A stretch of 14,510 nucleotides of DNA, from contig NZ_JAUDRJ010000003.1 of assembly GCF_030382115.1 (NCBI RefSeq), forward strand, positions 7,265,162-7,279,671, given 5' to 3'. Made by a program: the position numbers and the translations under genes. A model generated the notes under the pieces. That model worked only from the letters and a program-made list of their open reading frames with translations, was not told where the DNA came from and searched no databases. Every line of letters starts with the position of its first letter. Position 1 is the first letter of the stretch. Source of the stretch: Nostoc sp. GT001. Its GTDB lineage: Bacteria; Cyanobacteriota; Cyanobacteriia; Cyanobacteriales; Nostocaceae. This document shows, piece after piece, positions 1 to 7,165 of the stretch.

Positions 1-107
1 CAGCGCTCGGTCATCGCTTCTCTACAACTGGCTAGTAATGTACTAGAAAATACATAGTAAATGTGCAATGGCAATGCCTGCGGCCGTAAACTACGCTCTT
101 TTTCTAC
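1..107. other. Non-coding left edge
   Basis: No supportable gene lies here. The stretch at about 70-100 resembles fragments of the GC-rich 'gcaatgcctgcggc...ctacgc' repeats that litter Nostoc-type spacers. It is the 3' flank of the DUF4112 gene; no convincing hairpin with a T-run is visible. Confidence 0.4.
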
Positions 108-512
108 TTAAATTTGGCTGAATTTTTGAGAGTAAAGTTCATCAGACACTTTTTTTAGTTCTGGTTCAACTACTGTCAAATGTTGCTCCAAAATTGCCAA
201 ATTCCGAATGTTGGACTTATAGAAAGCATCAAACAAATCACCCACTAAAGGCACAGTACCAACGACTGTTTCCAAACCTACATTAAAAATCATTTTGGCT
301 AAGTCTTGACGCGGGATGCCAAACTGAGTCGCTAAAAATATAATGTAAGCTGAAAACGCTGTACTGATTAAATCACCAGCACCTGGAACTAGACCAATGA
401 TTGGGTCTATGCCAATGCGAAAACCTGTCAAAGGGATACGTATTGATGTATCCATCAGACGGCTAAGTTTGCGAATGCGATTTAGAGTAGCAAGGCGTTT
501 GGCAGCGTCCAT
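108..512 (-). CDS. DUF4112 domain-containing small membrane protein
   Basis: This 134-residue protein matches the DUF4112 family over almost its whole length. The family is common in cyanobacteria and proteobacteria and has no established function. A basic N-terminus (residues 1-20) is followed by 'TSIRIPLTGFRIGIDPIIGL' (22-41), then two hydrophobic stretches at about 36-62 and 74-92. Each carries a similar turn motif, VPGAGDL (42-48) and VPLVGDL (87-93), so the core looks like an internal duplication that probably sits in the membrane. The C-terminal 40 residues are polar and helical. The ATG at 510-512 fits the family's usual start, but no clear Shine-Dalgarno sequence precedes it. The gene lies 376 bp downstream of the caspase/STAND/WD40 gene on the same strand; co-transcription is possible but not shown. 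The family call is firm; the membrane topology is inference. Confidence 0.92.
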   Translation of the reverse strand: MDAAKRLATLNRIRKLSRLMDTSIRIPLTGFRIGIDPIIGLVPGAGDLISTAFSAYIIFLATQFGIPRQDLAKMIFNVGLETVVGTVPLVGDLFDAFYKSNIRNLAILEQHLTVVEPELKKVSDELYSQKFSQI

Positions 513-818
513 AATTGACCATATTTACACTACTTTTAAATTGCACCATTTTTAGTTCTTTGTCTTGTACCGTTAGAAATAACAAGTATGAATAAAAATC
601 CTGAATACTGCCTAAAAAAGCATTATAACTAACTAGCCAGACATGATATAAGACGTTTTTTCCATAAGTTTGCATACTTTCTAACATCTCTGCCGCCCAG
701 TCATCTTTACCCCCCGTACCAATGCATAGATATATTGCAAATCCAGGAAGGCGATCGCCTGTTCGTGTATTCGTAGGTGCAGGTAAACAGCAAGTTCCTG
801 CCAGCGCAAACCGACACT

Positions 819-888
819 TACTGCTTTGATAGCCGTTTGCAATTGAATCGAGTACAGACCTTCTTAGAGGCACGGCAATGCCGTGTTT
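819..888. repeat. 70-bp repeat shared with 7835-7904 (3' flank of both WD40 paralogues)
   Basis: Reading on the + strand, 'tactg(c)ttgatagcc.tttgcaattgaatcgagtacagaccttcttaga' recurs almost unchanged at 7835-7904, and in both places it abuts the stop codon of a WD40 gene. This shows that the duplicated block reached at least 70 bp past the coding region. It could also be a mobile interspersed repeat attached to both genes. Confidence 0.8.
871..885. repeat. Perfect short palindrome CACGGCAATGCCGTG
   Basis: Seven-base arms around a single A, followed on the + strand by five Ts (886-890). The T-run is on the wrong side to terminate the adjacent minus-strand gene. The matching position after the second paralogue (about 7887-7901) has a decayed version. 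'GGCACGGCAATGCCGTGCC'-like palindromes are widespread interspersed repeats in Nostoc-type genomes, so this is more likely repeat than dedicated terminator. Confidence 0.6.
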
Positions 889-3800
889 TTACCCACTTTT
901 ACTCCAAACATATTTTTGGCAGACTTCGCAAGCGGCTTTTGCCTCCTCTGTTTGCGGATTGGTGAAGATGGGATGGTAACGTAACCTGTTGCAACAGACT
1001 TGCAACCATCCACGCCAACCACCCCGCCACAACCTTATTGTTCCATCATCGCTGCCACTAACTATCTTTTGCCCATTGGGGCTAAAAGCTACTGACCAGA
1101 CAGAATCTTCATGTCCCCTAAACGGTTGACCAATGGGGTTACCTGCTAAATCCCATAACTGCAATGTGTTATCGTCGCTACCACTAACAATTATCTGCCC
1201 ATCAGGACTAAAGGCGACTGACCAAACATAATTCTCGTGCCCCCAAAATGGTTGACTGATGGGGTTACCTGCTAAGTCCCATAACCGCACTGTGTTGTCA
1301 ATACTGCCACTAACTATCTTTTGCCCATCGGGACTAAAAGCAATGGCGGTGACAGAACCTTCGTGATCCTGTAAGGAGTGACTGAGCAGGTTACCCTTGA
1401 TATCCCATAACTCCACTTTCCCTTCACGACTGCCAGTACCGATCTTTTGCCCATCGGGACTAAAGGCAATGGCGGTCAGTTCACCTTCACCTACCCGTAA
1501 AAGTTGAGCGATGGAGTGACCCTGCATATCCCATAACCTTACTGTCCTGTCATCACTGCCAGTAACTATCTTTTGCCCATCAGGGCTAATAGCGACTGAA
1601 AAGATAACATTCTCATGACCACGCAAGGGTTGAGCGATGGAGTGACCCTGCATATCCCATAACCTTACTGTCCCGTCATCACTGCCAGTGACTATCTTTT
1701 GCCCATCGGGGCTAATAGCGACTGACCGCACAGAATACTCATGCCCCTGAAAAGGTTCACCAATAGGTTTGCCCTGGATATCCCACAAACGCACTATACC
1801 ATCACTGCTGCCGCTGACTATCTTTTGCCCATCAGGACTAAAGGCGACTGAATTGACTGAACTTTCATGCCCCTTGAAGGGATAAGTAAGCGGATTGCTC
1901 GTTAAATCCCATAACCGCACTGTTTGGTCACGACTGCCACTAACTATTTTTTGCCCATCAGGACTAAAGGCCACTGACCAGACAACATTTTTATGCTCCC
2001 TAAACGGTTGACCGATGGGGTTGCCCATTAAATCCCACAACCGAACTGTGTTGTCGCTACTGCCACTAACTATCTTTTGCCCATCAGGACTAAAGGCCAC
2101 TGATAAAACAGAATTTTCATGTCCACTAAGCGGTTGACCAATGAGGCTACCCGCTAAATCCCATAACCGCAGTGTTCGGTCACGACTGCCACTAACAATT
2201 TTCTGTCCATCGTGATTAAAGGCAACTGAATAGACTTCATGCTCATGTCCCCAAAATGGTTTACCTATAGGGTGACCTTGAATATCCCACAAACGCACCG
2301 TCTTGTCCCAACTGCCACTGGCTATCATTTGACCATTGGTGCTAAAAACAACTGAAAAGATAACATCTTCATGACCGTAAAAGGGTTGACCGATAGGTTG
2401 GCCTATTAGATTCCATAGCCGCACTGTCTTGTCCCAACTGCCACTGGCTATCATTTGACTATCGGCACTAAAAGAGACGGCAGTAACATAAGCTTCATGC
2501 CCGTAAAAGGGTTCACCTATAGGATTGCCCTGGATGTCCCACAAACGCACCGTCTTGTCCCGACTGCCACTGACAATTATTTGACCATCCGGGCTAATAG
2601 CAACTGAATATACGGAGTCTTCATGCCCCTGAAAGGGTCGATCGATAGGATTGCCTAGTAGATCCCATAAGCGTACTGTTCCGTCAAGACCGCCACTGAC
2701 AATCATTTGACCATCCGGGCTAATAGCAACTGAATTGACAGTACCTTCATGTCCCAGGAAGGGAATGGATACTCTAACTGTTTCCATCACTCTATGCAAG
2801 CTGTTTTGAACTGGGGTGAGAATCTGATCTGGCATTTTGTCAAGATTCTCACCTATTGCCTGAATCGCCAAAACTAGACCATCTAATGGTTTGAAAGGTA
2901 GTAAATTCAATACCCTTGTAGCTTTTTCTCGCAAAGTAGCTTGGGTGAGTGCCCGTTCTAAAATATTGATTCGGTCTTTTTCATACGCATCACTGCGTTG
3001 ATAAAAATTTTTGGCTTGAGGTGATGATAAAAACTCCAGCTTTTCCCAATTTTCCCGCACCTCTGCCAATAATCCCCCCTGCATTAAGTATTTTTCATTC
3101 TCTCCTTTTCTCAACCACTCGCGTAATGCATCTGCTAACCTATCACTCAACCGCCGCAAATCTCGGTCTTGTTGTCGCCATTGGGCAAACCTCTCCCAAA
3201 CCTCAATTAAGGCTTCATGGGCTAAATCAATCCAAGCTTTTCCTTGTTCATCTTTCCCAGCTACCAACAAACGTCCTTTCACCAATCCTTCATCTAGCAA
3301 TTCACTTAATGCTTCCTGCTTTTCTTGGTCATTACCACCAATGGCTAACAATTCAGCTTTTGCTTGGCGCTGTCGCGTATCCTTTTCTCCCTCTCCAGTT
3401 CGCAATAATCGCAGGAAAATTTGCCCAATCCAGTCCTTCTCCTGTTCATTTCGTTCTTGAGTCGGAGAATCCTGCTGATAATCTTCGTAAAGATAAACAT
3501 TTTCTGCATGAAGATTCAGCGCCCCTGTCAATCCTTGGAAGTTTTCATACTGTTCTAAGGTGAGTTGATGCTTTTGTTGGTCGCGTTTTTCCCAGAGTCT
3601 AGTTAAAGCAAACTCCATTAACGGCAAATATCCCGGTTCTTTACCAACATCTTCTAAAATTTTCAGTACTAGTCTTTCTTCAACACTATGACCTTGAAGT
3701 TTAGCAGGTTCGGTTATTGTCTCTTTTAAATCAATTCCTGTGATCCGCGGCATCAAAACAAGCTGATTTTCAATTAATTTATTTAAAGACGGATAATCTG

Positions 3801-5076
3801 AACATAGTTCGAGAAAATCCGATCGCATGGTAATCACAACTTTCAACCGCGAATCGGTTATCTCTCCTACCTGAGTCAGCAATTCAATAAATCTCTGCTT
3901 TTGTTCAGCAACAGCAACAGTAAATAGTTCCTCCAACTGATCTACTACCAATAAAAATTTTTCTGCACCTGTGAGATGCTCCAGAATTACAGGTAAAGGA
4001 TTCGGTTCATTAGTAATCAACTCCCACAGCAATTTTTCTTTTCTCGCCCCTGGAAAAAATGCTTTCAGAATTGCTCTCAATTCCTGCAACGGCTGAAATC
4101 CTGGCTTGATTGGCGGTAAAATTTGCCAGACTCTATCATCTAATTCTGGAATTAAACCTGCCTGAACTACAGAAGATTTACCACTCCCGGAAGCGCCAAT
4201 AATTGGGACAAAGGGATTTTGTGCCAGTTTCGCCAGAATCTTCCTTACAACCTGCTTGCGCCCAAAGAAAAACTGTTTTTGTTCCGCTTCAAAGGCTTTT
4301 AAACCTTGATAAGGACATTCTTCCTTTACCTCAAAGGTCTGAGCTTGTGTTTGAATGTTGTGGGTAATTAGAGTAATCGAACGCCCCCAACCCATGCGGA
4401 TTGGTTCTTGACCACTCTTTTTAAGTTCTGTGGCAAGTATATCGAAGAGGCGATCGCCTGTCACCTGTCCGCGATCGTTAGTGTTGTCTGGTGACAAACC
4501 AGCCAGCAAAGCTGTTGTAAAAATACTGTGTTGTTCGCTTTTTTTGGCATAAGCTTGTTGAAAACCTCTACAAGCAGCAATAAAGTAGTAATCGCGCTGT
4601 GAAATAAAGGCAGTAAGAGTTTTTTCGATGAGATTGCGTTCTAAAAATTCACCACTATGACAGCAATCTAACAGCACTACTAGACTACTCAAGTCGGAGT
4701 CTCTAATTAAATTGTTGAGACTTAAAAGACTAATCCCGCCTGTTTGCTCAATAATCTGATTGCCTTGAGTGACAATTGTCAAGTCAGAGGTTGCTAAATA
4801 TGCTTGTTGTGTTCCTAAGCTGTCAGATACGGTGATGCCATGCCCTGTAAAGTAAATTAGCGCTTCGTTTTTAACTGCTTGTTGTTGCAAAAGTGTTTTG
4901 AAAGCTTTAGCCAACTTAGTTGTACTAACTTTCCCTTTGAGAACAGCGATATCCTCAAAATCACCATGCGCTTTTAGTACCTGCGCGACTGCTTCGGCAT
5001 CCGTAGCTGGTTTTGTGAGATTGGAAAGCTGATTTGTATAATCCGTAATGCCAACTACAAGCGCGTAACGAGCCAT
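889..5076 (-). CDS. Caspase-like peptidase / STAND NTPase / 14x WD40 protein
   Basis: A 1395-residue signalling protein in three parts. Residues 1-240 form a peptidase C14 (caspase/metacaspase-like) domain: H79 in 'LIYFTGHG' and C139 in 'LLDCCHSG' are the expected catalytic pair. From 'CPYQGLKAF' (254-262) begins a STAND-type P-loop NTPase (nSTAND1-like), with Walker A GASGSGKSS (294-302), Walker B 'FLLVVDQLEELF' (374-385) and 'TMRSDF' (416-421). Helical arms follow to about 770. Residues 775-1350 hold 14 WD40 repeats of exactly 42 residues, enough for two seven-bladed propellers. A 45-residue tail has four cysteines (CC and CEVC). No signal peptide is seen, so it is probably cytoplasmic. By family knowledge, ligand binding to the propellers would trigger NTP-dependent assembly and peptidase activation; the ligand and peptidase targets are unknown. 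The ATG at 5074-5076 gives the normal caspase N-terminus. A divergent Trypco1 gene lies 67 bp upstream. Confidence 0.95.
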   Translation of the reverse strand: MARYALVVGITDYTNQLSNLTKPATDAEAVAQVLKAHGDFEDIAVLKGKVSTTKLAKAFKTLLQQQAVKNEALIYFTGHGITVSDSLGTQQAYLATSDLTIVTQGNQIIEQTGGISLLSLNNLIRDSDLSSLVVLLDCCHSGEFLERNLIEKTLTAFISQRDYYFIAACRGFQQAYAKKSEQHSIFTTALLAGLSPDNTNDRGQVTGDRLFDILATELKKSGQEPIRMGWGRSITLITHNIQTQAQTFEVKEECPYQGLKAFEAEQKQFFFGRKQVVRKILAKLAQNPFVPIIGASGSGKSSVVQAGLIPELDDRVWQILPPIKPGFQPLQELRAILKAFFPGARKEKLLWELITNEPNPLPVILEHLTGAEKFLLVVDQLEELFTVAVAEQKQRFIELLTQVGEITDSRLKVVITMRSDFLELCSDYPSLNKLIENQLVLMPRITGIDLKETITEPAKLQGHSVEERLVLKILEDVGKEPGYLPLMEFALTRLWEKRDQQKHQLTLEQYENFQGLTGALNLHAENVYLYEDYQQDSPTQERNEQEKDWIGQIFLRLLRTGEGEKDTRQRQAKAELLAIGGNDQEKQEALSELLDEGLVKGRLLVAGKDEQGKAWIDLAHEALIEVWERFAQWRQQDRDLRRLSDRLADALREWLRKGENEKYLMQGGLLAEVRENWEKLEFLSSPQAKNFYQRSDAYEKDRINILERALTQATLREKATRVLNLLPFKPLDGLVLAIQAIGENLDKMPDQILTPVQNSLHRVMETVRVSIPFLGHEGTVNSVAISPDGQMIVSGGLDGTVRLWDLLGNPIDRPFQGHEDSVYSVAISPDGQIIVSGSRDKTVRLWDIQGNPIGEPFYGHEAYVTAVSFSADSQMIASGSWDKTVRLWNLIGQPIGQPFYGHEDVIFSVVFSTNGQMIASGSWDKTVRLWDIQGHPIGKPFWGHEHEVYSVAFNHDGQKIVSGSRDRTLRLWDLAGSLIGQPLSGHENSVLSVAFSPDGQKIVSGSSDNTVRLWDLMGNPIGQPFREHKNVVWSVAFSPDGQKIVSGSRDQTVRLWDLTSNPLTYPFKGHESSVNSVAFSPDGQKIVSGSSDGIVRLWDIQGKPIGEPFQGHEYSVRSVAISPDGQKIVTGSDDGTVRLWDMQGHSIAQPLRGHENVIFSVAISPDGQKIVTGSDDRTVRLWDMQGHSIAQLLRVGEGELTAIAFSPDGQKIGTGSREGKVELWDIKGNLLSHSLQDHEGSVTAIAFSPDGQKIVSGSIDNTVRLWDLAGNPISQPFWGHENYVWSVAFSPDGQIIVSGSDDNTLQLWDLAGNPIGQPFRGHEDSVWSVAFSPNGQKIVSGSDDGTIRLWRGGWRGWLQVCCNRLRYHPIFTNPQTEEAKAACEVCQKYVWSKSG
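1027..2754 (-). repeat. WD40 array of the first paralogue: 14 units of 126 bp
   Basis: Fourteen uninterrupted 42-residue units, typically starting GHE and containing 'SVAFSPDGQ', 'IVSGS.D.TVRLWD' and 'GNPIGQPF'. Units 7, 11 and 12 have lost the leading GH in part (EH, VG and DH). Unit 11 is the most divergent, with 'GTGSREGKVELW'. The units are more diverged from each other than in the paralogue at 8046-9773, which suggests an older array or less recent homogenisation. Confidence 0.92.
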
Positions 5077-5143
5077 CTATACGTATTTAAATTGTCTGTT
5101 ACAGAATAAGATAACTTAAATACACCTAAACTCTGAGGGCTTG
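5077..5143. promoter_or_regulatory. Divergent promoter region between the caspase and Trypco1 genes
   Basis: This 67-bp AT-rich spacer must hold both start regions if each gene has its own promoter. Two overlapping palindromes, ATACGTAT (5079-5086) and ATTTAAAT (5085-5092), sit just before the caspase-gene ATG, where a ribosome binding site would be; no Shine-Dalgarno sequence is visible for that gene. On the + side, GAGGG (5135-5139) precedes the ATG at 5144. I cannot place -35/-10 boxes with confidence. Confidence 0.4.
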
Positions 5144-5521
5144 ATGTCGAACATAGAACGTTTAGTCTTTGAAGAAGACGGGGAAATCTATACAATTCTG
5201 TTCGAGTCAAAGGAAACGCCAAATATACCAAAAGTTGTCACACCGGAGGTTGATGAGGAGAAGGAATCCTACGGCTTTCGGGAAGAGGCATTTGTCAAGA
5301 TTGAAGAAGTTCACCATCAAATTCGAGCTTATACCAAATATGCCATTGGCGCTTTTAAAAATTTAGGTGCTGCTGAAGTCGAAGAGGTGACTTTGAAGTT
5401 TGGCTTGAAGATAGGCGGAAAAACTGGTATCCCCTTTGTGACTGAAGGTTCGGCGGAGAGCAATTTTGAAATTGAGGTGAAGTGTAAGTTTCCTGAAAAT
5501 AAGCAAAATTCCAGCACTTAA
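5144..5521 (+). CDS. Trypsin-co-occurring domain 1 (Trypco1) family small protein
   Basis: A 125-residue protein of the Trypco1 / CU044_2847-type family. An N-terminal beta-rich part ('IERLVFEEDGEIYTILFES', residues 4-22) is followed by a helical middle. The diagnostic C-terminal block (79-115) contains 'EEVTLKFGLKIGGKTG' and 'ESNFEIEVKCKF', as in family members with 'VEFGVKL...ANFKV'. The family is known from genomic association with trypsin-like and caspase-like peptidases in predicted conflict systems; its biochemical role is not established. An upstream in-frame TTG (5141) would sit 1 nt from the GAGGG box, whereas ATG 5144 sits 4 nt away, so the ATG is preferred. It is transcribed divergently from the caspase/STAND gene, which makes a functional link plausible (inference). 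Confidence 0.82.
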   Translation: MSNIERLVFEEDGEIYTILFESKETPNIPKVVTPEVDEEKESYGFREEAFVKIEEVHHQIRAYTKYAIGAFKNLGAAEVEEVTLKFGLKIGGKTGIPFVTEGSAESNFEIEVKCKFPENKQNSST

Positions 5522-5671
5522 GGTTTTGCTTTGCCAAAGATAAGCTTTGTACTTTCAACTCTGCTAAGAATTATGGAAGCGATGTCTAAGAGGTTGGTTG
5601 AAAAATCGTAAAGTATACCAGAGACCCCTCTCCAAACCTCTCCCCGAAACGGAGAGATGCTTTAAAACCCC
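5522..5671. other. Spacer with cyanobacterial interspersed repeat
   Basis: No gene is seen. From about 5620 a common Nostoc-type repeat begins ('acccctctccaaacctctcccc'), including a small hairpin CTCTCC...CGGAGAG near 5637-5656. The repeat resumes at 6748 after the insertion sequence ('ggggggctaggggggttagg'), so the IS landed inside it. Confidence 0.5.
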
Positions 5672-5690
5672 CATTCCCTTGTAGGGAAGG
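5672..5690 (+). repeat. Left copy of 19-bp direct repeat flanking the IS
   Basis: CATTCCCTTGTAGGGAAGG directly abuts the left IS end (CAGGG at 5691). An identical copy follows the right IS end at 6748-6766. The sequence is itself palindromic at its core (TTCCCT TGT AGGGAA). Confidence 0.8.
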
Positions 5691-5726
5691 CAGGGTGGAT
5701 TAATTGTCGGGAGAGAAAAAGTTTTC

Positions 5727-6659
5727 TCACTCGACCATTGGACTCACAGGCATTGGGCAAAAGGAGTCGGAGTGGTCAAATAGCGCATCAAAAAAGCTAC
5801 TTAAATAAAAGTGTTGTTCATGATAGTCAACAATCTGGCGACGACAATTCTATCCTTGAGGTCGAGTTCCATATCTGTTAACCTCAATTAAACTTTTAGC
5901 GCCAACCCAATCAGGTAGTGACTCAAATGGAATTGGATAGACTTTGACTTGACGAGTAGTCTTTCGTCCATGTAAATTTTCATCATGGTAATTGGTATCG
6001 ATAGCGATTGAGGATTCAGCTAGCTCAGTAGCTACTTTCAGGAGATTTGGCTGGTTTCTTTTAATAGTAATAATGTAGTCATTTTCTCCCTCGATAATCA
6101 GCTCAACAGTTTTTTTTGGCAATGTAGTGCATCGGCTGTAATCACGATATGATGCCCATAAAGCTTTTTAATTAGCTCTTCTACCACACTAATCTCACTG
6201 TTTTTGTTATTTTCCATAGCTTGATGTCTGATTACCCATCCTTGCTGATGACTATAAACTGAAAACTGAAACGATACTCACAAAGTTTTGATAGGATTGA
6301 TTTCCCCCGGTTACAGTACTTTTAATACATTTCCCATCGATGGCAAATAATTCTTTGAAATTAATTGGCAAACTCTTTTCTGCCCAGACGTTAAACAGTT
6401 CAGCTAATATCTGAAAATCAATTGACATCATAATATTTCTGAATGTTGATGCTGACGGAAATTGAATATCTGGAGATAAATCTAATAATTTGATTAGAGA
6501 TAATCGATGATTTTTTGTGAACTCAGCTAAAGGTTTATACCCCCAATATCCTGTACAACTACCTAACAAAACTATAGTTAGTATTATCCAAAGTCTATGT
6601 CTAATACCTCTAGCATGTCGATAATCGGGAACCCCTTGGATTGCTTCGATTAAATTCAT
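5727..6659 (-). pseudogene. Broken ISAs1-family transposase
   Basis: The first 135 codons (6659-6252) match the ISAs1 N-terminal domain: 'IQGVPDYRHARGIRHRLW', and the first DDE aspartate in 'ELFAIDGKCIKST'. The frame then ends at a stop near 6252 ('SVFSL'). One base shift restores 'SHQQGWVIRHQAMENN', continuing to 'VITADALH' with the second aspartate. A run of eight As (minus strand; 6110-6117) causes a second shift into 'KKTVELIIEGENDYIITIKR', which ends at an amber codon (5850-5852) after 'RYGTRPQG'. Read past that codon, the same frame continues 'NCRRQIVDYHEQHFYLSSFF' and stops at 5727. The 'HWgIEN.LHW' region carrying the last catalytic Glu is absent. Two shifts, one nonsense codon and a truncation make this a pseudogene. 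Confidence 0.85.
6110..6117 (-). other. A8 homopolymer at a transposase frame break
   Basis: On the minus strand the sequence is GCC-A8-CTG. With nine As the frame would run from 'ADALHCQKK' into 'TVELIIEG'; with eight it shifts. Transcriptional slippage at such runs is known in some IS elements, but the other lesions make simple decay more likely here. Confidence 0.5.
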
Positions 6660-6718
6660 TCCTAACTTTCCTCTGGGAGAACCGTGTTTTTCTTAAGGAA
6701 TCATCCTTCTATGTTATA

Positions 6719-6747
6719 TTTTCTCTCTCGACAATTAATCCACCCTG
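6719..6747 (-). repeat. Right inverted repeat of the IS
   Basis: The reverse complement begins CAGGGTGGATTAATTGTCG and matches the left end at 5691-5719 with one mismatch over about 29 bp. Confidence 0.85.
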
Positions 6748-6871
6748 CATTCCCTTGTAGGGAAGGGGGGCTAGGGGGGTTAGGTTTCCAAGGTCTAGAA
6801 GTTACCAAAAATACTTTTCAAACATCCTCTAAGGGCGAGCTACGCCTACACCTTTCACTCACCATAATTCA
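6748..6871. other. Spacer: repeat remnant right of the IS
   Basis: It starts with the second copy of the 19-bp direct repeat (6748-6766), then 'ggggggctaggggggttagg', the continuation of the interspersed repeat split by the IS. At 6835-6870 lies 'gcgagctacgcctacacctttcactcaccataatt', a copy of a dispersed repeat also present at 7715-7751. No gene is seen. Confidence 0.5.
6835..6870 (+). repeat. Dispersed repeat, copy 1 (second copy at 7715-7751)
   Basis: The core 'ctacgcctacacctttcac' followed by 'tcaccataatt' matches 'ttacgcctaagcctttcgc' followed by 'tcaccataatt' at 7715-7751, same orientation. The two copies bracket the 21-bp tandem array and the 157-residue gene. Confidence 0.6.
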
Positions 6872-7165
6872 CCCTTGAATCTCGGCCGTTGCAGTTCAAA
6901 ACACGAAGTTCCGAGTTTAAAAGGAGAGCGATCGCCTTCTACTCTCCATTATTCACTCTTGGATTTCGGATATTGCTGTTCAGAGCTTCAATTTTCGTGT
7001 TCTTATCTCGAAATTCCATGTTCTGAGGGTGAAGTTTCGAGTTCAGAACTCGGAACGTCGAGCAATTTACTCCAACATCCGAGTTCTGAACCTCAACATT
7101 GCACGTTAGAAGTACAATCGCCGAGTTATTTTCTACAATGCTGCTGCTTGAGGCTTGGATTTCCG
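6872..7165. repeat. Degenerate 21-bp tandem repeat, about 14 units
   Basis: Split into successive 21-mers from 6872, the sequence aligns in one register for 14 units with no indel. Most units begin AGTT or TGTT and end in TCG, CCG or TGC, with a purine-rich AAC/CGAA middle. Examples of unit starts are AGTTCAAAACACG (6893), AGTTTAAAAGGAG (6914), TGTTCTGAGGGTG (7019), AGTTCAGAACTCG (7040) and AGTTCTGAACCTC (7082). Identity between units is low but the phase is strict. The last two units overlap the 3' end of the 157-residue gene. Read on the + strand it gives a heptad-periodic open frame, which I take as a by-product of the 21-bp period. Confidence 0.65.

Larger units (their letters stand above)
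513..888. other. Spacer with a doubtful 136-codon minus-strand frame
   Basis: No recognised gene. An open frame on the minus strand runs from about 873 to 463. Its first ~19 codons lie in a repeated sequence (819-888) also found after the second WD40 gene, and its last ~17 codons overlap the DUF4112 gene. The middle, with pieces such as 'DDWAAEMLESMQTYGKNVLY', has a protein-like mix of residues and contains a HIP1 site (751-758), so a gene remnant cannot be excluded. I do not recognise the family and would not call it a gene on this evidence. Confidence 0.3.
5691..6747 (-). mobile_element. Decayed ISAs1-type insertion sequence
   Basis: This 1057-bp element is bounded by imperfect inverted repeats of about 29 bp: left 5691-5719 begins CAGGGTGGATTAATTGTCG, and right 6719-6747 is its reverse complement with one mismatch. 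Inside is a minus-strand transposase of the ISAs1 family, broken and lacking its C-terminal third. It is shorter than full ISAs1 elements (about 1.2-1.3 kb from memory), consistent with an internal deletion that kept both ends. It cannot be autonomous, but the intact ends could still be mobilised by a related transposase elsewhere in the genome. Confidence 0.85.

Noticed and set aside
463..873. 136-codon minus-strand frame between the WD40 and DUF4112 genes
   Set aside because: Its start lies in a repeated sequence, its end overlaps the DUF4112 gene, and I recognise no family. Kept only as a described spacer.
886..890. T-run after the palindrome at 871-885 as terminator of the caspase gene
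   Set aside because: The Ts follow the hairpin on the + strand, whereas the gene is transcribed leftward. The sequence is better explained as an interspersed repeat.
3021..3563. 180-codon + strand frame opposite the first STAND gene
   Set aside because: It is antisense to the conserved helical arms of the caspase/STAND protein, and its sequence mirrors the matching antisense frame at 10043-10255; a shadow.
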